From NCBI GenBank assembly GCA_029204225.1, contig CM055098.1:22139367-22203366 (forward strand): 64,000 nt of DNA. Direction: 5' to 3'. The notes beneath the pieces were generated by a model. The model worked only from the letters and a program-made list of their open reading frames with translations. It was not told the DNA's origin and did no database searches. This document shows positions 44,340 through 57,149 of the stretch, piece after piece (position 1 is the first letter of the stretch; every line of letters begins with the position of its first letter). The position numbers were made by a program, and so were the translations under genes. Source of the DNA: Diphasiastrum complanatum (Eukaryota > Streptophyta > Lycopodiopsida > Lycopodiales > Lycopodiaceae).

Positions 44340-44681
44340 TACCATGTGTTGAAACACTACTCCTTGAGTGCATTCGATATGCTGAAACAATACTCCTTGA
44401 GTGCATTCGATATGTATTCACTGCCTTTAAGCTTTCATTGCAAGATGGTGGAGAGGACAAAGCTTTCTTTACCAAAGACAAGCCAAAGGAGAGGAGAAAA
44501 GGACAACATAAACATTTCAAGAAGGACAAGGCCAAGGACAAAGACAAAGACAAAGCCAAGGATGGAGATGAACACCATTCATCTCAAGCTTCAACATCTG
44601 AAGGGAAGAAAAAGAAGATCAAGTGCTTCTTTTGTGGCAAGACAGGCCAATATGCCTCTAATTGCTTCAAAAAGAGATTCG
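44340..44681 (+). pseudogene. Copia gag C-terminal fragment with CCHC knuckle, cut by the foldback element
   Basis: A lysine/aspartate-rich tract (KDKAKDKDKDKAKDGD) precedes IKCFFCGKTGQYASNCFKKR. The knuckle is CX2CX4-x-X4C with Gln-Tyr where GHY is usual, so the zinc-binding His is replaced. The frame runs straight into the terminal repeat of the foldback element at 44682. Protease of what may be the same copia resumes at about 46650. Confidence 0.75.
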
Positions 44682-46090
44682 CATTAGGGGAACTTCGGAC
44701 TCAATATGGGCCCTTTAAGAATGTAGAGAGAGAATATCATTAGACTGCCCAACTTCGATTTTGGGCAACCACTTCTGAGATTAACCAATGACACTAAAAT
44801 TCAAAATGAAGTGGGTGGGAAACCTGAGGCTGTGTCCTCGCGCATATGTCATCGCGTCGCGTCGCGTCGCGTCATGCCTCGCCACATGCGGAAGGCAGGT
44901 GGAGTGAGCACATGCGGAGGAGGAAAATAGATTGCCTCTAGTAAAAGAAGTGTAGTATCTCTTTACACTATTACATAGAACATGAAAAACTGCACACTTT
45001 TTCTTTTTGGATCACTTCAATCCGACGCACGGTTTAGGGTTTAGGGTACTTTGAAGATTCATACCCTACCTGATATCGGAGCCGAGCGACCAATGACCTG
45101 TTCACACTAAGCATAATACTCTGGTTGTGTGGGTGAGATATTGTAGCATCCGTTTACACAATTGCGTAGATAATAAAAAACTGCACACTTTTGCTTTTTG
45201 TATCACTTCAATTCGATGCATGATTAAAAAGTTATGGTACTTTGAAGATTCATGCCATACCTGGTATCGGAGCCGAGTGACCATGATCTGTTCTCATTGA
45301 ATATAATACTTTGGTCGCACGGCTGAGATATCGGAGCCAAGCGACACATGGCCTTTTCTCACTGAACATAATGCTCTGGTCGCGTGGCTGCGATATTGGA
45401 GTTGCGCGACCAGAGCATTATGTTCAGTGAGAAGAGGCCATGGGTCGCTCGGCTCCGATATCAAGGAGGGTATGAATCTTCAGATGGCCATAACTTTTTA
45501 ACCGTGTGTCGGATTGAAGTGCCAAAAAGAAAAAGTGTGCAATTTTTCATTATCTACACAATGGTGTAAATAGATGCTACAATATCTCAGCCACGCGACC
45601 AGAGCATTATGTTCAGTGTGAACAGGTCATTGGTCGTCTGGCTCCAATATCAGGTAGGGTATGAATCTTCAAACTGCCATAACTTTTTAACCGTGCGTCG
45701 GATTGAAGTGATCCAAAAAGAAAAAGTGTGCACTTTTTCATGATCTACATAATGGTGTAAAGAGATGCTACACTTCTTTTAGTAGAGGCAATCTATTTTT
45801 CTCCTCCACATGTGCTCACTCCACCTGCCTGCCGCATGTGGCGAGACACGACGCGACGCGACGACATATGTGCGAGGACACGGCCTTGGGTTTCCCACCC
45901 ACTTCATTTTGAATTTTAGTGTCATTGTTTTATCTCAGAAGTGGCTGCCCGAAATTGAAGTTGGGTCGCCACCGTTACGGTTAATCACACATAGAAACAC
46001 ACCATTGGGCCATGTGAACATAAAACCTTTGAAAAGTCAAAAAAAGCATCTTTACAAAAGGCCCTTTTGGATTCAAGAGTTCCCCTAATG
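44682..46090. mobile_element. 1.4-kb foldback (palindromic) element
   Basis: A giant imperfect inverted repeat centred near 45390. Terminal CATTAGGGGAAC at 44682 is mirrored by GTTCCCCTAATG ending 46090. Matching arm landmarks: CCACTTCTGAGAT / ATCTCAGAAGTGG, GAAGTGGGTGGGAAACC / GGTTTCCCACCCACTTC, CGCGTCGCGTCGCGTC / GACGCGACGCGACG, CACACTTTTTCTTTTTGGAT / ATCCAAAAAGAAAAAGTGTG, GAACATAATGCTCTGGTCGC / GCGACCAGAGCATTATGTTC. Each arm carries about two copies of a ~190-bp sub-unit. No coding capacity. Terminal divergence at 44700-44750 is larger than in the middle. The length and structure fit foldback or MULE-type transposons with long TIRs; the class is not proven, and target duplication is unclear (ATTC on both sides at most). 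Confidence 0.85.
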
Positions 46091-46639
46091 ATTCAAGTTG
46101 ATTACAAACATACAACTATCAGACAATTAAGCATTCGATCATGTTCAAGACAAGAAACTCTTCTGTATAAAACATCTGTTGCATAATCAGAGAATTTCGT
46201 AAGCGCTGTCGTGACAGACCACACAGCGCGTCAGCGTGAAAGAAACTCTATCTTTCACGAACCAAAACTTGTCGCGCTTACTAACGGACTTCTTGAACCT
46301 TAGCTTGTTGGCTACATAGTGCTCAGCTTACATTGGTATATTGCCAATCTATTACGACTGCATAATTAATAATTAGGATCTATGTGTATGTAGAGAGAGG
46401 ATACAATTAGCAAATCAGGAGCTGTCAGTCTCCGGAGGATGACGTCCTCCTGGTATTTTCACGATCTCATCTGTCCTTTCACGTGTGGAACCTCACTAAT
46501 GAAAAAGAGAGTGATGCTATTGAGAGTGATAGGGAGGATTCATTAATGATGTCTAGTTTTTCTTCCTATTCTTTCAAGAATGATGATTTGTGATTAATGA
46601 CAGCAAAAAAGTCGAAGGTGCCTTAGACTAAAGACAACG
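46091..46639. other. Unassigned interval with small hairpins
   Basis: GTGAAAG (46236) and CTTTCAC (46252) form a short stem; AAAAAGTCGAAGGTGCC occurs at about 46608 and 46640. No gene. If the copia pieces on either side belong together this should contain the rest of gag, but none is recognised. Confidence 0.45.
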
Positions 46640-48000
46640 AAAAAGTCGAAGGTGCCTGATAGTGGGGCTACTTCCCATATGTCTAGTTCCAAAAGTTTAT
46701 TTTCTAGTCTCAAGCCTTATGAAGGTGTCCAAAAGTCTATCTATACTGCAAATGATTTTGAGTGTAGTATTTAAGGAATAGGAAGTATCCCTTTGGATGT
46801 AGCATCATCAAAAGTCTTGTGTCTAAAAGATGTGCTCTATGTGCCAAAACTAACAAAGAATCTCAATAGTGTTTGACAATGGTCTTGATGTAAAATTTGA
46901 TGTTGGCACATGTATAATCAAAAGTGATGATGAGGTGATAGCTACAGGATCTAGATTTGGTAGACTCTACAAACAAGATTCTAGTGAGAGTGCTAACATT
47001 TGTGATGTTGCCTACAAGACAAAGATCTCTCAAGAAGATTTGTCGCATAAGACATTGGGTCATCCCAATTTCAAAGCCATGACATCCCTTCAAAGGTGGG
47101 AAACATCAAGTCTCAACCTCCTTTTGAGGTAGTGCACTCCGATGCACACTTTGCATCTTCCAAGAGCAAAGGAGGAGCTACATGCTTTGTCACTTTTATT
47201 GATGATTATGCAAGATTTTTTTGTGTCTATCTCTTATCTCCCAAGTCTATGGTGTTTGATGTATTTCTCAAATTTAAAGCTTTTGTTGAAAAATAATTCT
47301 CTTGTAGTTTAAAAGCTTTGAGATGTGATGGTGGTAGAGAGTATATATCCAACAAATTTAATGTTTTGTGAGCAAGAGGGAGTTAGAAGGGAGTTCACTT
47401 GTGCTTATACCCCCCAACAAAATGGGGTGGCTGAAAGAAAAAGTAGAACTCTTTGTGAATGTGCAAAAGCTCTTAGAATAGAGGCATCTATTCCAAAAGA
47501 TTTTTGGGGAGAAGCAATTTCTTGTGCAAATTATCTTTGTAATAGACTTTCAAATCTTGCTCTAGGAGAAATAACACCATATGAGATGTTGTATAAGGAG
47601 AAGCCTAAGGTAGATCACCTTAGGATCTTTGGATGTGTGTCACTTTATTCATGTACCTTTTGAAACTAGGAAGAAAGATGATCCTAGTTCAATGAAAGGA
47701 GTGTTTGTTGGATATTCATCAACAAAGAAAGCATATAAGATTTTCATTCTCTATTAACAAGGTTGTTATAAGTAGAGATGCGATCTTCCATGAAGATCAA
47801 AAGCTCAACTTGGATGGGGTCAAGATCAAGCCAATTTATGGAGGATCTTCTATTATCAATCTTGATGCCAATCAAGATGTGGAGGGGTCATGTTTGATTT
47901 ATCTCCTCTACTCTCCTAAATCCCATTTTAATCAGCCTCCATTCATGCTGCATTTTTACTCACGTTGTCGCACAGTCTGCATATTTACGTGTAAAATAAG
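46640..48000 (+). pseudogene. Copia protease, GAG-pre-integrase and integrase
   Basis: VPDSGATSHMSSSKSLFSS (protease DSG), DVLYVPKLTKNLNSV, QMVDNGLDVKFDVGTCIIKS in the next frame, SRFGRLYKQ and LGHPNFKAM. Integrase: VVHSDAHF (Asp), TFIDDYARFFCVYLLSPKS, LRCDGGREY (Asp), TPQQNGVAERKSRTLCECA (Glu), then KPKVDHLRIFGCVSLY and, in another frame, KGVFVGYSSTKKAYKI. Stops at several points. RT and RNase H missing. Confidence 0.85.
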
Positions 48001-48363
48001 ATAGACGAATAAAACATGACTATATGCATAAATACAAGTAAATTCTCACAGACAAAGAAAAGGAAAAAGAAACGCGACACTATGTTTTTATACTCGTTTT
48101 TGAGACAGACCAAAAAAAGGCGACATTGCCCTACAAAATGCCAAAGGTATCCTGTAAATCAAATCCTAAGGCAATTCGTTAGAATGACGCATTTTTCGCA
48201 TCTTCACCAACGTTCATTTCAGCAAAAGTTGACGTCACGGCCTTCTCACGCTCATCTCATGCAACTGTGCTAACGGATCTGACAACGACAACAGTCACCC
48301 ACGATCTCCTACAGACAACACATCCACCTTGTTCTTTTTTCTTCTGCACACCTGTAAAGAGAT

Positions 48364-48364
48364 G

Positions 48365-48419
<55 letters not shown>

Positions 48420-48448
48420 GTATATATATATATGTGTGTATATATATA

Positions 48449-48485
<37 letters not shown>
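48364..48485. repeat. Compound (TA)n/(TG)n microsatellite
   Basis: About 24 bp of TA, 24 bp of TG, then alternating TA and TG blocks. Confidence 0.96.
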
Positions 48486-49994
48486 GCTGAATACCATTTT
48501 GCGCATTCGATGATCAAGAGAGAGTGTGTAATATAGAGCACATATCAAAAGTTGTGAGATAGATGAAGTAGATGCCCTCGTGCATTGATTCTTTATTGTC
48601 AGTAACAGGTTCATTCCTGATTTACAGATTGCTTAAGCTTTGTAGAGCACGCGGTTTTGTCCGCTATTTGTCTTGTGCTTTACCACATTGTTGACATGTA
48701 CATTTCGTTGTACTTAATCTGATAATAGCTCTCTTATTCTGCGTTCAGATTAGTGTCATATTGCTATGTTTATTTTCATTATATTTGACTTTTTTGTTGC
48801 TCAATCTGGTAATCTATCTTACCAATCGACTAATCGGTTTTAATCTTCATCCGTTGTTTATCCACTTCTGCGAATTTTCTCGTGTCTTCACATAGTCTTC
48901 AGTTCTACAAGTGTTTTTACACAATCTGCAGAATTACATGAAGTTTTACCACAGTGTCACATTTCATTTTTCTCTCACTTCGACTTTTTCACCTGTCAGG
49001 AAATACACAGAGATTTACCTTAGTGTCGCTCCGGTTTTTCATTATTGGCGAAGTTGTCGCCTATCAGGAATCTCGTGTAAAGATGCAGTGTTGTTTTTTT
49101 TGCCTATCAAAATTTGCAAGCAAATATGCAGAGTCGCATTTTTCACTTGAAAAAATGTCGCACTTTTCGCTTTCTCCAAAGAGCCTCAAAAGTTAAGAAA
49201 ATGACTCTCGCAAAGTGTAGGACAACCCCAGATCAGTTTTTAAGGCACTGTTGCATTTTTCGAAAAATCCCGATACTATCGCCCTTTGCGACAGTGTTGC
49301 CTGTGGCTGTTTTAGTTCATTTTTGAAGTGATAGTTTGGTTCATTTATGCAGACAAAACATTTACGGCCAATTTCGTCGCTTATCAGCAATCAATGACAA
49401 GGAACCAGATGGATGCCAACGGATACCAGCCAACTTGCAATCGCAATTTCTTAGTATAAATAGCTGATCATATTCATACAATTTTAATGTAAGCAGTTTA
49501 ATATCAGCAAGTATTGCAAGTTAGCTCTCTATCAAGCTTTCAAGCTTGAACTCTCTTAAGCATTCTAGCTCAATCTTTTAGAGTTATATTTTAGAGTTGC
49601 TATTGCGCTATTGCTTATCAGCATAGCTACTTATTATCAGACTTATCCTCAGTTACTCAGAGATAGCTTAGAGTGTGCGGTTTCTATCCGCTAATGTTTT
49701 GCGCTCATTAGCATCTATTTTTTGTTTTTCAGAATCAACACCTATCTTTTATTGCATTCAGTATATGTCAGAATGCATGCATCTCTGTATTTCCTTTGTA
49801 ACTGATAAAATTGTCTGAGAATTCAATACTTCATGTTTGGCTATGCAATCACTTAGTAATCTAGCGATTCCAAAGTTAGTTGCTAAAGATTGAATGTGAT
49901 TCCCATCACTACTACTTTGTTCAATTTTTGATAGGCGTAGTCATGCATTGGAAGTAGAAAGTTTCCACTACGATTATCTAACCTATTTCCAACA
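48486..49994 (+). repeat. Copia 5' LTR region
   Basis: Non-coding and T-rich, with recurring GTCGCAxTTTTC and TTCGACTTTTTCAC motifs. It ends TTCCAACA at 49994, one base before the primer-binding site. TATAAATAG near 49455 could be its TATA box. The left boundary is not resolved because no 3' LTR is present. Confidence 0.6.
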
Positions 49995-50006
49995 TGGTAT
50001 CAGAGC
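49995..50006 (+). other. Primer-binding site of the 50200-52560 copia
   Basis: TGGTATCAGAGC directly after the LTR end. Confidence 0.88.
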
Positions 50007-50199
50007 TATTTCACTACTTCTTTATATGATTCCTTCATGATATCAAAGCGAAAGCTCTAATACTTGATATCTTTTGCGATATCAAATTGATATCAAACTC
50101 TTCAGTTCTCTCCAACCTTTCAGTATCAGAGAATTGTTTCCTATTGTTGGGATTACTACATCTTAGCGTCATCGATATAATCGACAGACTAAGTTCTAG

Positions 50200-52560
50200 A
50201 TGGATTCTCAAAGTAAAGTCGGTCTCATCGCAGACAAGCTGAATGGATCCAATTATCATTTGTGGAAATTTAAGATGAAGACCTTGTTAATCTCCAGCAA
50301 ATTATGAGATGTTGTTACAGGTATAGAAGTAAAACTTGAAGACAACGACTCAGAGTGAAAATTGAAGGATGGTAAAGCTTTCATGCTTATTATCCTCAAT
50401 ATATCAGATACACAGATTGGACACATAGTTGAAGGAACGTCAAAAGGCATTTGGGACATCCTGAACTCACTATATGACGTGAGGGACGTAACTACCAAGT
50501 TACATCTACAAAGGAAATTCTTCACATTCAAGATGTCTGTTGGTGATTCTCTTCAAAATCACATTAGCCAGTTTAAGAATCTCTTGCAATAGATGGCCGT
50601 TGTCGGATCAGTCATAGACGATCAAGATGCAATTATGACATTGCTTTCAAGCTTGTCCTCTACTTATGAGAACTGGGTGATGATCATATCGACACACTCA
50701 GACTTAACTCTTACTAGAGTTATTATTATGTTGCTGCAAGAAGATAATAGACGAAGTCATGACACTTTGTCGACTTCCTCCTCTTAGACTCTATATGTCA
50801 ACAAAGGCTCTAAGCAACAAAAGCAGAAAAGCTCCAAGAAGGCTGCAACGAATCAAAAGCCGACTCAAAGTCAAGAACAATCATCGAATCCACAATCGAA
50901 GAAGAAGATGTTTTGTAGGTATTGCAAGCATAATAATCATGAGATCAAGGATTGCCGAATTCTCCAAGCAAAGAACGCAGCCAAGCAACCTGATCAACAA
51001 GCAAACACAGTCTCATCATCTCCCCAGGTCGAAGTGGACGAAGGCGCATTCATGATCAAAGATCAAAGCGCATTTCTGGATTATTCATGGTTTCTGGATT
51101 TTGGAGCAACTCAACATTTGACCAATCAACGTGAGATCTTCAACTCCTACATGCCTTACAACATGAAGAAATTTGTTTATCTTGGTGACAATAGCACTCA
51201 CACTATTGAAGGTGAAGGTACTGTAAGATTGTGATTCCAGCATAATCAGTTCAAATTACTATCAAAAGTCTTATATGTTCCTAAACTCTCTACAAATCTG
51301 TTACTAGTAAGTAGAAGTACAGATTTAGGTCATAATGTAGAATTTGAATCTGATCTATGCAAAATTATTGATAGGAGTAATAAGATCCTTGCACTCGGCA
51401 AGAGACAAGGTTACTTATATAGATTGGCACATTGTTATTCTGAGTCTAGTCAAGTCTTGAAAACCTCCGTTTTAGTCAATAAAGCATTACTATGGCATCA
51501 TCACTTAGGACACGTGAATCATGCATCTATTTTGAATATGTTCAGACAACCCATGGTTGTTGATCTCGACTATCCTTCTGGTAAGATCGATCTCCCTGTC
51601 TGTCATAGCTGCATTTTTGGAAAGCAAGCTAGGATTCCGTTTAGATCGGACCATATTCATGCGGCAAAAGGTCTGCTAGATGTTTTTCACATAGATATAT
51701 GTGGACCGATGCAAACTCCTTCATTGTTAGATGCAAAGTATTTTATTACCTTTATTGACGAGTTTTCCAGAAGGACAGTTGTTTATTTTATTAAACAAAA
51801 GTCAGAGGCTTTCATCAAATTCAAACAATTCAGAGAGCATGCTGAGAATCAAACTGGCAAATGAATCAAAGCATTGAGGTCAGATAATGGGGGAGAATAC
51901 ATCTCCAACTAATTCAAGGAGTACTACCTCAAAAATGGCATTGAGCAACAATATATTACCTCCTATTCACCTCAGTCAAATGGTCTTGCTGAGAGAAAGA
52001 ACAAAACCTTAGTTGAATCAACAAAGTGCATGTTATCACATGTGACTCTTCCAAAGTGTTTCTGGGCTGAAGCTGTTTCACAACAACCTATATTCAGAAC
52101 AAATGTCCTACTAAAGGCCTCTCAAACAAAACACCATTCAAAGTTTGGACAGGTACCAAGCCTTCTTTATCAAACTTACGAGTTTTTGGATGTACTACCT
52201 TTGCGCAGATACCTCATGATCTCAGGAAGAAGCTCGACTTACAGAGTATCAAATGTGTTTTCATCAGATCAAGCCTACAAGTTGTTCGACCCCATCGAGT
52301 CGAAGATATTCACTAGCCTGGATGTCACCTTCATAGAAGATCAGTTTCAAGACCTCAAAGAAAAGGGCAATTCCCATGTAGCCGACTTGCTAGATTCTCC
52401 TGACGCTTTAAACTTTCCAGTTCCGCAGACGACTATTCCCATTGAAGGTCCAAGCTCTTTTACTTTCGACGAACAGAAGATGATGATGTTGCAGTTCAGC
52501 AACTATAGTATGATAGAGATGTTCAATTTCCTTTATTACCAGAAGATCTTCAAGAACTAG
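50200..52560 (+). pseudogene. Copia gag-protease-integrase, RT missing
   Basis: Gag starts at ATG 50200 (MDSQSKVGLIADKLNGSNYH) with in-frame stops near 50308, 50356, 50590 and 50786. Knuckle: CRYCKHNNHEIKDC. Protease: WFLDFGATQHL, with DFG for DSG. Then LYVPKLSTNLLLVSR, LLWHHHLGHVNHASILNM, FHIDICGPM (Asp), FIDEFSRRTVVYFIKQKSEA (Glu for the usual second D), LRSDNGGEY (Asp), SPQSNGLAERKNKTL (Glu), followed by a post-integrase tail to 52560. The frame then meets a GA microsatellite; RT and RNase H are absent. Confidence 0.87.
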
Positions 52561-52576
52561 TAGACCTCCTAATAGG

Positions 52577-53336
<760 letters not shown>

Positions 53337-53348
53337 GCTCTGATACCA
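53337..53348 (-). other. Primer-binding site, minus strand
   Basis: Minus sense TGGTATCAGAGC immediately after the LTR at 53349-54003. Confidence 0.87.
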
Positions 53349-54003
53349 TGTTGAATATCAAATATAATGGATCTTAAATGGATTCATTCAACCCTTATGA
53401 GGGATTGGATGCGTAGCTTTCAATGGTTCTATCAATTACAAGAGCTAGAATTGATCTACCATCAAAAAACAAGCAAGAATAATGATTATACAAGTGTTTA
53501 TTATCAAATTTGGCTTCACACATGTCAATGAGAGATTGACGTATGGACATAAGCCTGAGCATAAACTTCTAACAATGATTACCACATTAGATTACAAAAA
53601 ATGCAAGACAAATGAGAGAAATCTTTGTTTGGTGCAAAACTAGCTCTATTTTCTCCTTGATTCTCAATACAAAATGGCCTCCTCAATGGAGTATGTACAT
53701 GATGGAGGGAGCATGACCTAATATGGCAGCTTACATACATGTGGGGATGCTACATGTACTTGCATGCATGCCACTTTTAGTGCCTCATCATCATTCATTG
53801 ATTTTGCACCACCTAGAAACCTAGAAATTGCCAAATGTCAATTTTTGACTATATTACATGGTTTTCTACATCCATGTCAACAAAATTTTTGCATGAGTCA
53901 ATGCATGTTACCTTTCACATGTGGAAAAAGCCTCCACACGTATGGGATCTCATATGTACATGGTTTTTGGCCTCTACCAAGCTATTTTTTGCACTTTTTC
54001 ACA
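53349..54003 (-). repeat. Copia 5' LTR, same family as the LTRs at 58529 and 61285
   Basis: Minus sense starts TGTGAAAAAGTGC, then AGCTTGGTAGAGGCCAAAAA, as in the LTR at 58529, and ends TTCAACA beside the primer-binding site. CACACGTATGGG and CACATGTGG motifs are the counterparts of the G-box palindromes. Its internal region is not recognisable. Confidence 0.8.
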
Positions 54004-54031
54004 TATATGACTTAAGTCACAAATCTCACAA

Positions 54032-54516
<485 letters not shown>

Positions 54517-54588
<72 letters not shown>
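54517..54588. repeat. (AC)36 microsatellite
   Basis: 72 bp of uninterrupted AC. Confidence 0.98.
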
Positions 54589-54591
<3 letters not shown>

Positions 54592-56654
54592 GAATTGTGG
54601 TCATTTTGTCCTTCCCAATGGTCTCACAAAGACATTGTGGGTGGAAAGGGTTAATATGTCTATATTCATGGAATAAATGTACACTTTATTTTGGTATCAA
54701 ATAACCAGACTAGGCATGGGCTAGTAGAAGTAGTGTTGATGTGGCATGGAAGATTGAAAAAACCATCTATGAATGGATGTTGTTTGGCTAGTCTTGAAAC
54801 TTTGAAATACTAAGATGTTTTATGAAATATCTATACATGTAGACTAATGTATAACATCCCTATCTAGATGCTACATATAGACATGTTTTTTTTCAAAACT
54901 CTAGGGTAAGTTTGATAATTGATGTGATTGTGGATGTTCCATGAGTAAATGCTCCATCATACACATAGATTGACGTAGTGCTATTTATATATGCAAATGA
55001 ATGACATGGTGATTGTTCAGATTTCTCTTGCTCTCAACTATCAAGAAACATCTAACAGCTACTCTTTTATGAGCGAGTTACAACATTATGAAGGCTAAGA
55101 CTACAAGAACATTCATAATTTTCTTGAAATTTGAAGTTCAGAACTAGTAATTTACCTACCTTGACTCATACAAGTGATCAAGCATATAATAAATCATTTT
55201 GTAATGGTATTCAATAACTCAAGACCATTGAAAAGCAACAATGATCTAGCTTGTTGTTCATCTTTGTCTATAAATATAATCCAATTTTTGATTTAAATCT
55301 TCTAGCTCTTAAGCATAAAAGGACATTAATACCATAGCTTTTTGGATGGTCCACTCATTGCTTAAAATGTTTGGATTATATCTCAATGAGAAGCTTCCAT
55401 TTTGCTCTTGGAAGTTTCTTTCAATTAAAAATGATATCAACGGTATAATTGATGTAGGAATTACAACCTTTTTCCAACTATTGGTCTTTGATAAAGTACC
55501 ACTGGAGCAAAAGCTAGCTTGCCTAGCTTAATTCACTAACATCTTCAACCTTGTTTTGCTTGATATTAGCTAGTCATTACAACCATTTTGGTGCATGTGA
55601 TGCTTTATACATTATACATTTCAAATAACTTGAGAACTTTCCTTATAAAAGTTTGTGTTTAAAATGTAAAGGTTTGTTCTAAAACCATGAAGAGAAACAT
55701 GCATGTTCATTTTTTTAGTTAGGAATAACGTGTAGGTTCCACTTATAAATCATTTCTTTCTCAATGATATTTGTTCAAGCAACAAAATTCAACTAAAAAC
55801 ATGTGATTTACAATGAGACATGTTTCCTTAACTGAAAAAGAATATCGATAGAAATGGCATGATGAAAGTCAAAGTGAATTAAGTTTTTGTGAATCAAATT
55901 ATTTAATGAAATAACTTCTTATATTGATTTTCTAGTTATTATGTTGGTACTTTCACATGATCTCAAATAGTTTTAGTTTATCTAAATTGACATCAGAAAG
56001 TCAGCAATTTAAAATGTTACTGATGAATTCACATTGAAAAAATAATGACCTCATGGAAGATACTTTACTCTTGAGCACGAAGCACAATTGGATTCATCGG
56101 ATTATACTAGATGGGCCCATTTCCACATGAAATTGGTGAAGTAAAGTTATGTGACATATTAAAATTTGAGGTTCTTCATAGTATAATGCAAAATTACATG
56201 TGATAAACCTCATTCACATAGTCATGCACATCTAGTTTCTGGAATGTCTCAAGTGGGCAACTCATGGAACAATAAAGAAGCTATAAAGTGTGGTTATTTT
56301 AGTTTGAATGTTAAGCACGAAATTGTTTTTCAAGTGATAAAGAATTATGGTTTTGTTTTCTTTGCTATATGCCATAAGAAAATTACATTAAAAAATGTCA
56401 AAATGATAACATTCTAGATCTATCAAAAGTTGTTGATCGTACATGCACCACCTTAGTGATAAAAAGGTAGGCAATCTCAAATCAATTGTATAAGCTATTT
56501 TAAGTAAATATGAGGAAGGGTTTCAATTGTTTAAAAATATTAAGCTTTTAATAAAGCTTTCACTCATCAAGATCATGTCATTCAGAATGAAACAATATGG
56601 GTTTATCATAGAACATAGATAGAGACCATAACAAAGAACTTGCCTCATCTAAAA
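54589..56654. other. Two-kilobase AT-rich interval, nothing recognised
   Basis: Stop-rich in all frames. It might be very old retroelement DNA, given the copia protease fragment that follows, but no motif supports this. Confidence 0.45.
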
Positions 56655-57035
56655 TCTTCTATGCAACCAATTGATTGATAGTTGAGAAAACTTTGGCATA
56701 TGACATGTCACAAAAGGTACTTCACTGCTTTGGTGACTTATGAAGGAGAGAAGTAGATCATCAACATGGCCAATGATGGTAAAGTTGTTATTAAGGGCAT
56801 TGGTACTATTCCTATATTTCTCTCATCTACAAATAAGAATGTAAGCTTGAAGAATGTTTTGTTCATACCTTCCATTACTAAGAATGTTCTTAGTGTTTGT
56901 AAAATGGTTGACAAAGGGATTGAAGTGGAATTTGTTGGTGATTCTTGTTTGATAAAAAGGAACGAAGTCTTAATTGCCCAAGGCAAGAGACAAGGTGAGC
57001 TCTAAAAACTTGATGGGTATGTTGTTTCTAACCCT
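56655..57035 (+). pseudogene. Copia protease and GAG-pre-integrase fragment
   Basis: A decayed LIDS site, then ALVTYEGEK, NDGKVVIKGIGTIPIFLSST, VLFIPSITKNVLSVCKMVDK and VLIAQGKRQGEL, with a TAA in place of the following Tyr. Typical region between copia protease and integrase. It ends at the short LTR remnant of the next element, so it predates that insertion. Confidence 0.82.
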
Positions 57036-57149
57036 CAACCTCTAATCACGTTCTCTGAGGAAGAATTCGCAGAACCTTCCTACAGTGGTATCAGAGCTGA
57101 TATAGTGATATACAGTGAAATCAGACAGCCTTATATCCATCAATAGCCA

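Noticed and set aside
45024-45040. Interstitial telomere repeat TTTAGGGTTTAGGG
   Set aside because: Only two units in one arm of the foldback element and absent from the mirrored arm; too short to mean telomeric origin.
48257-48541. Tyr-Ile/Thr-His repeat frames
   Set aside because: Translation of the TA/TG microsatellite.
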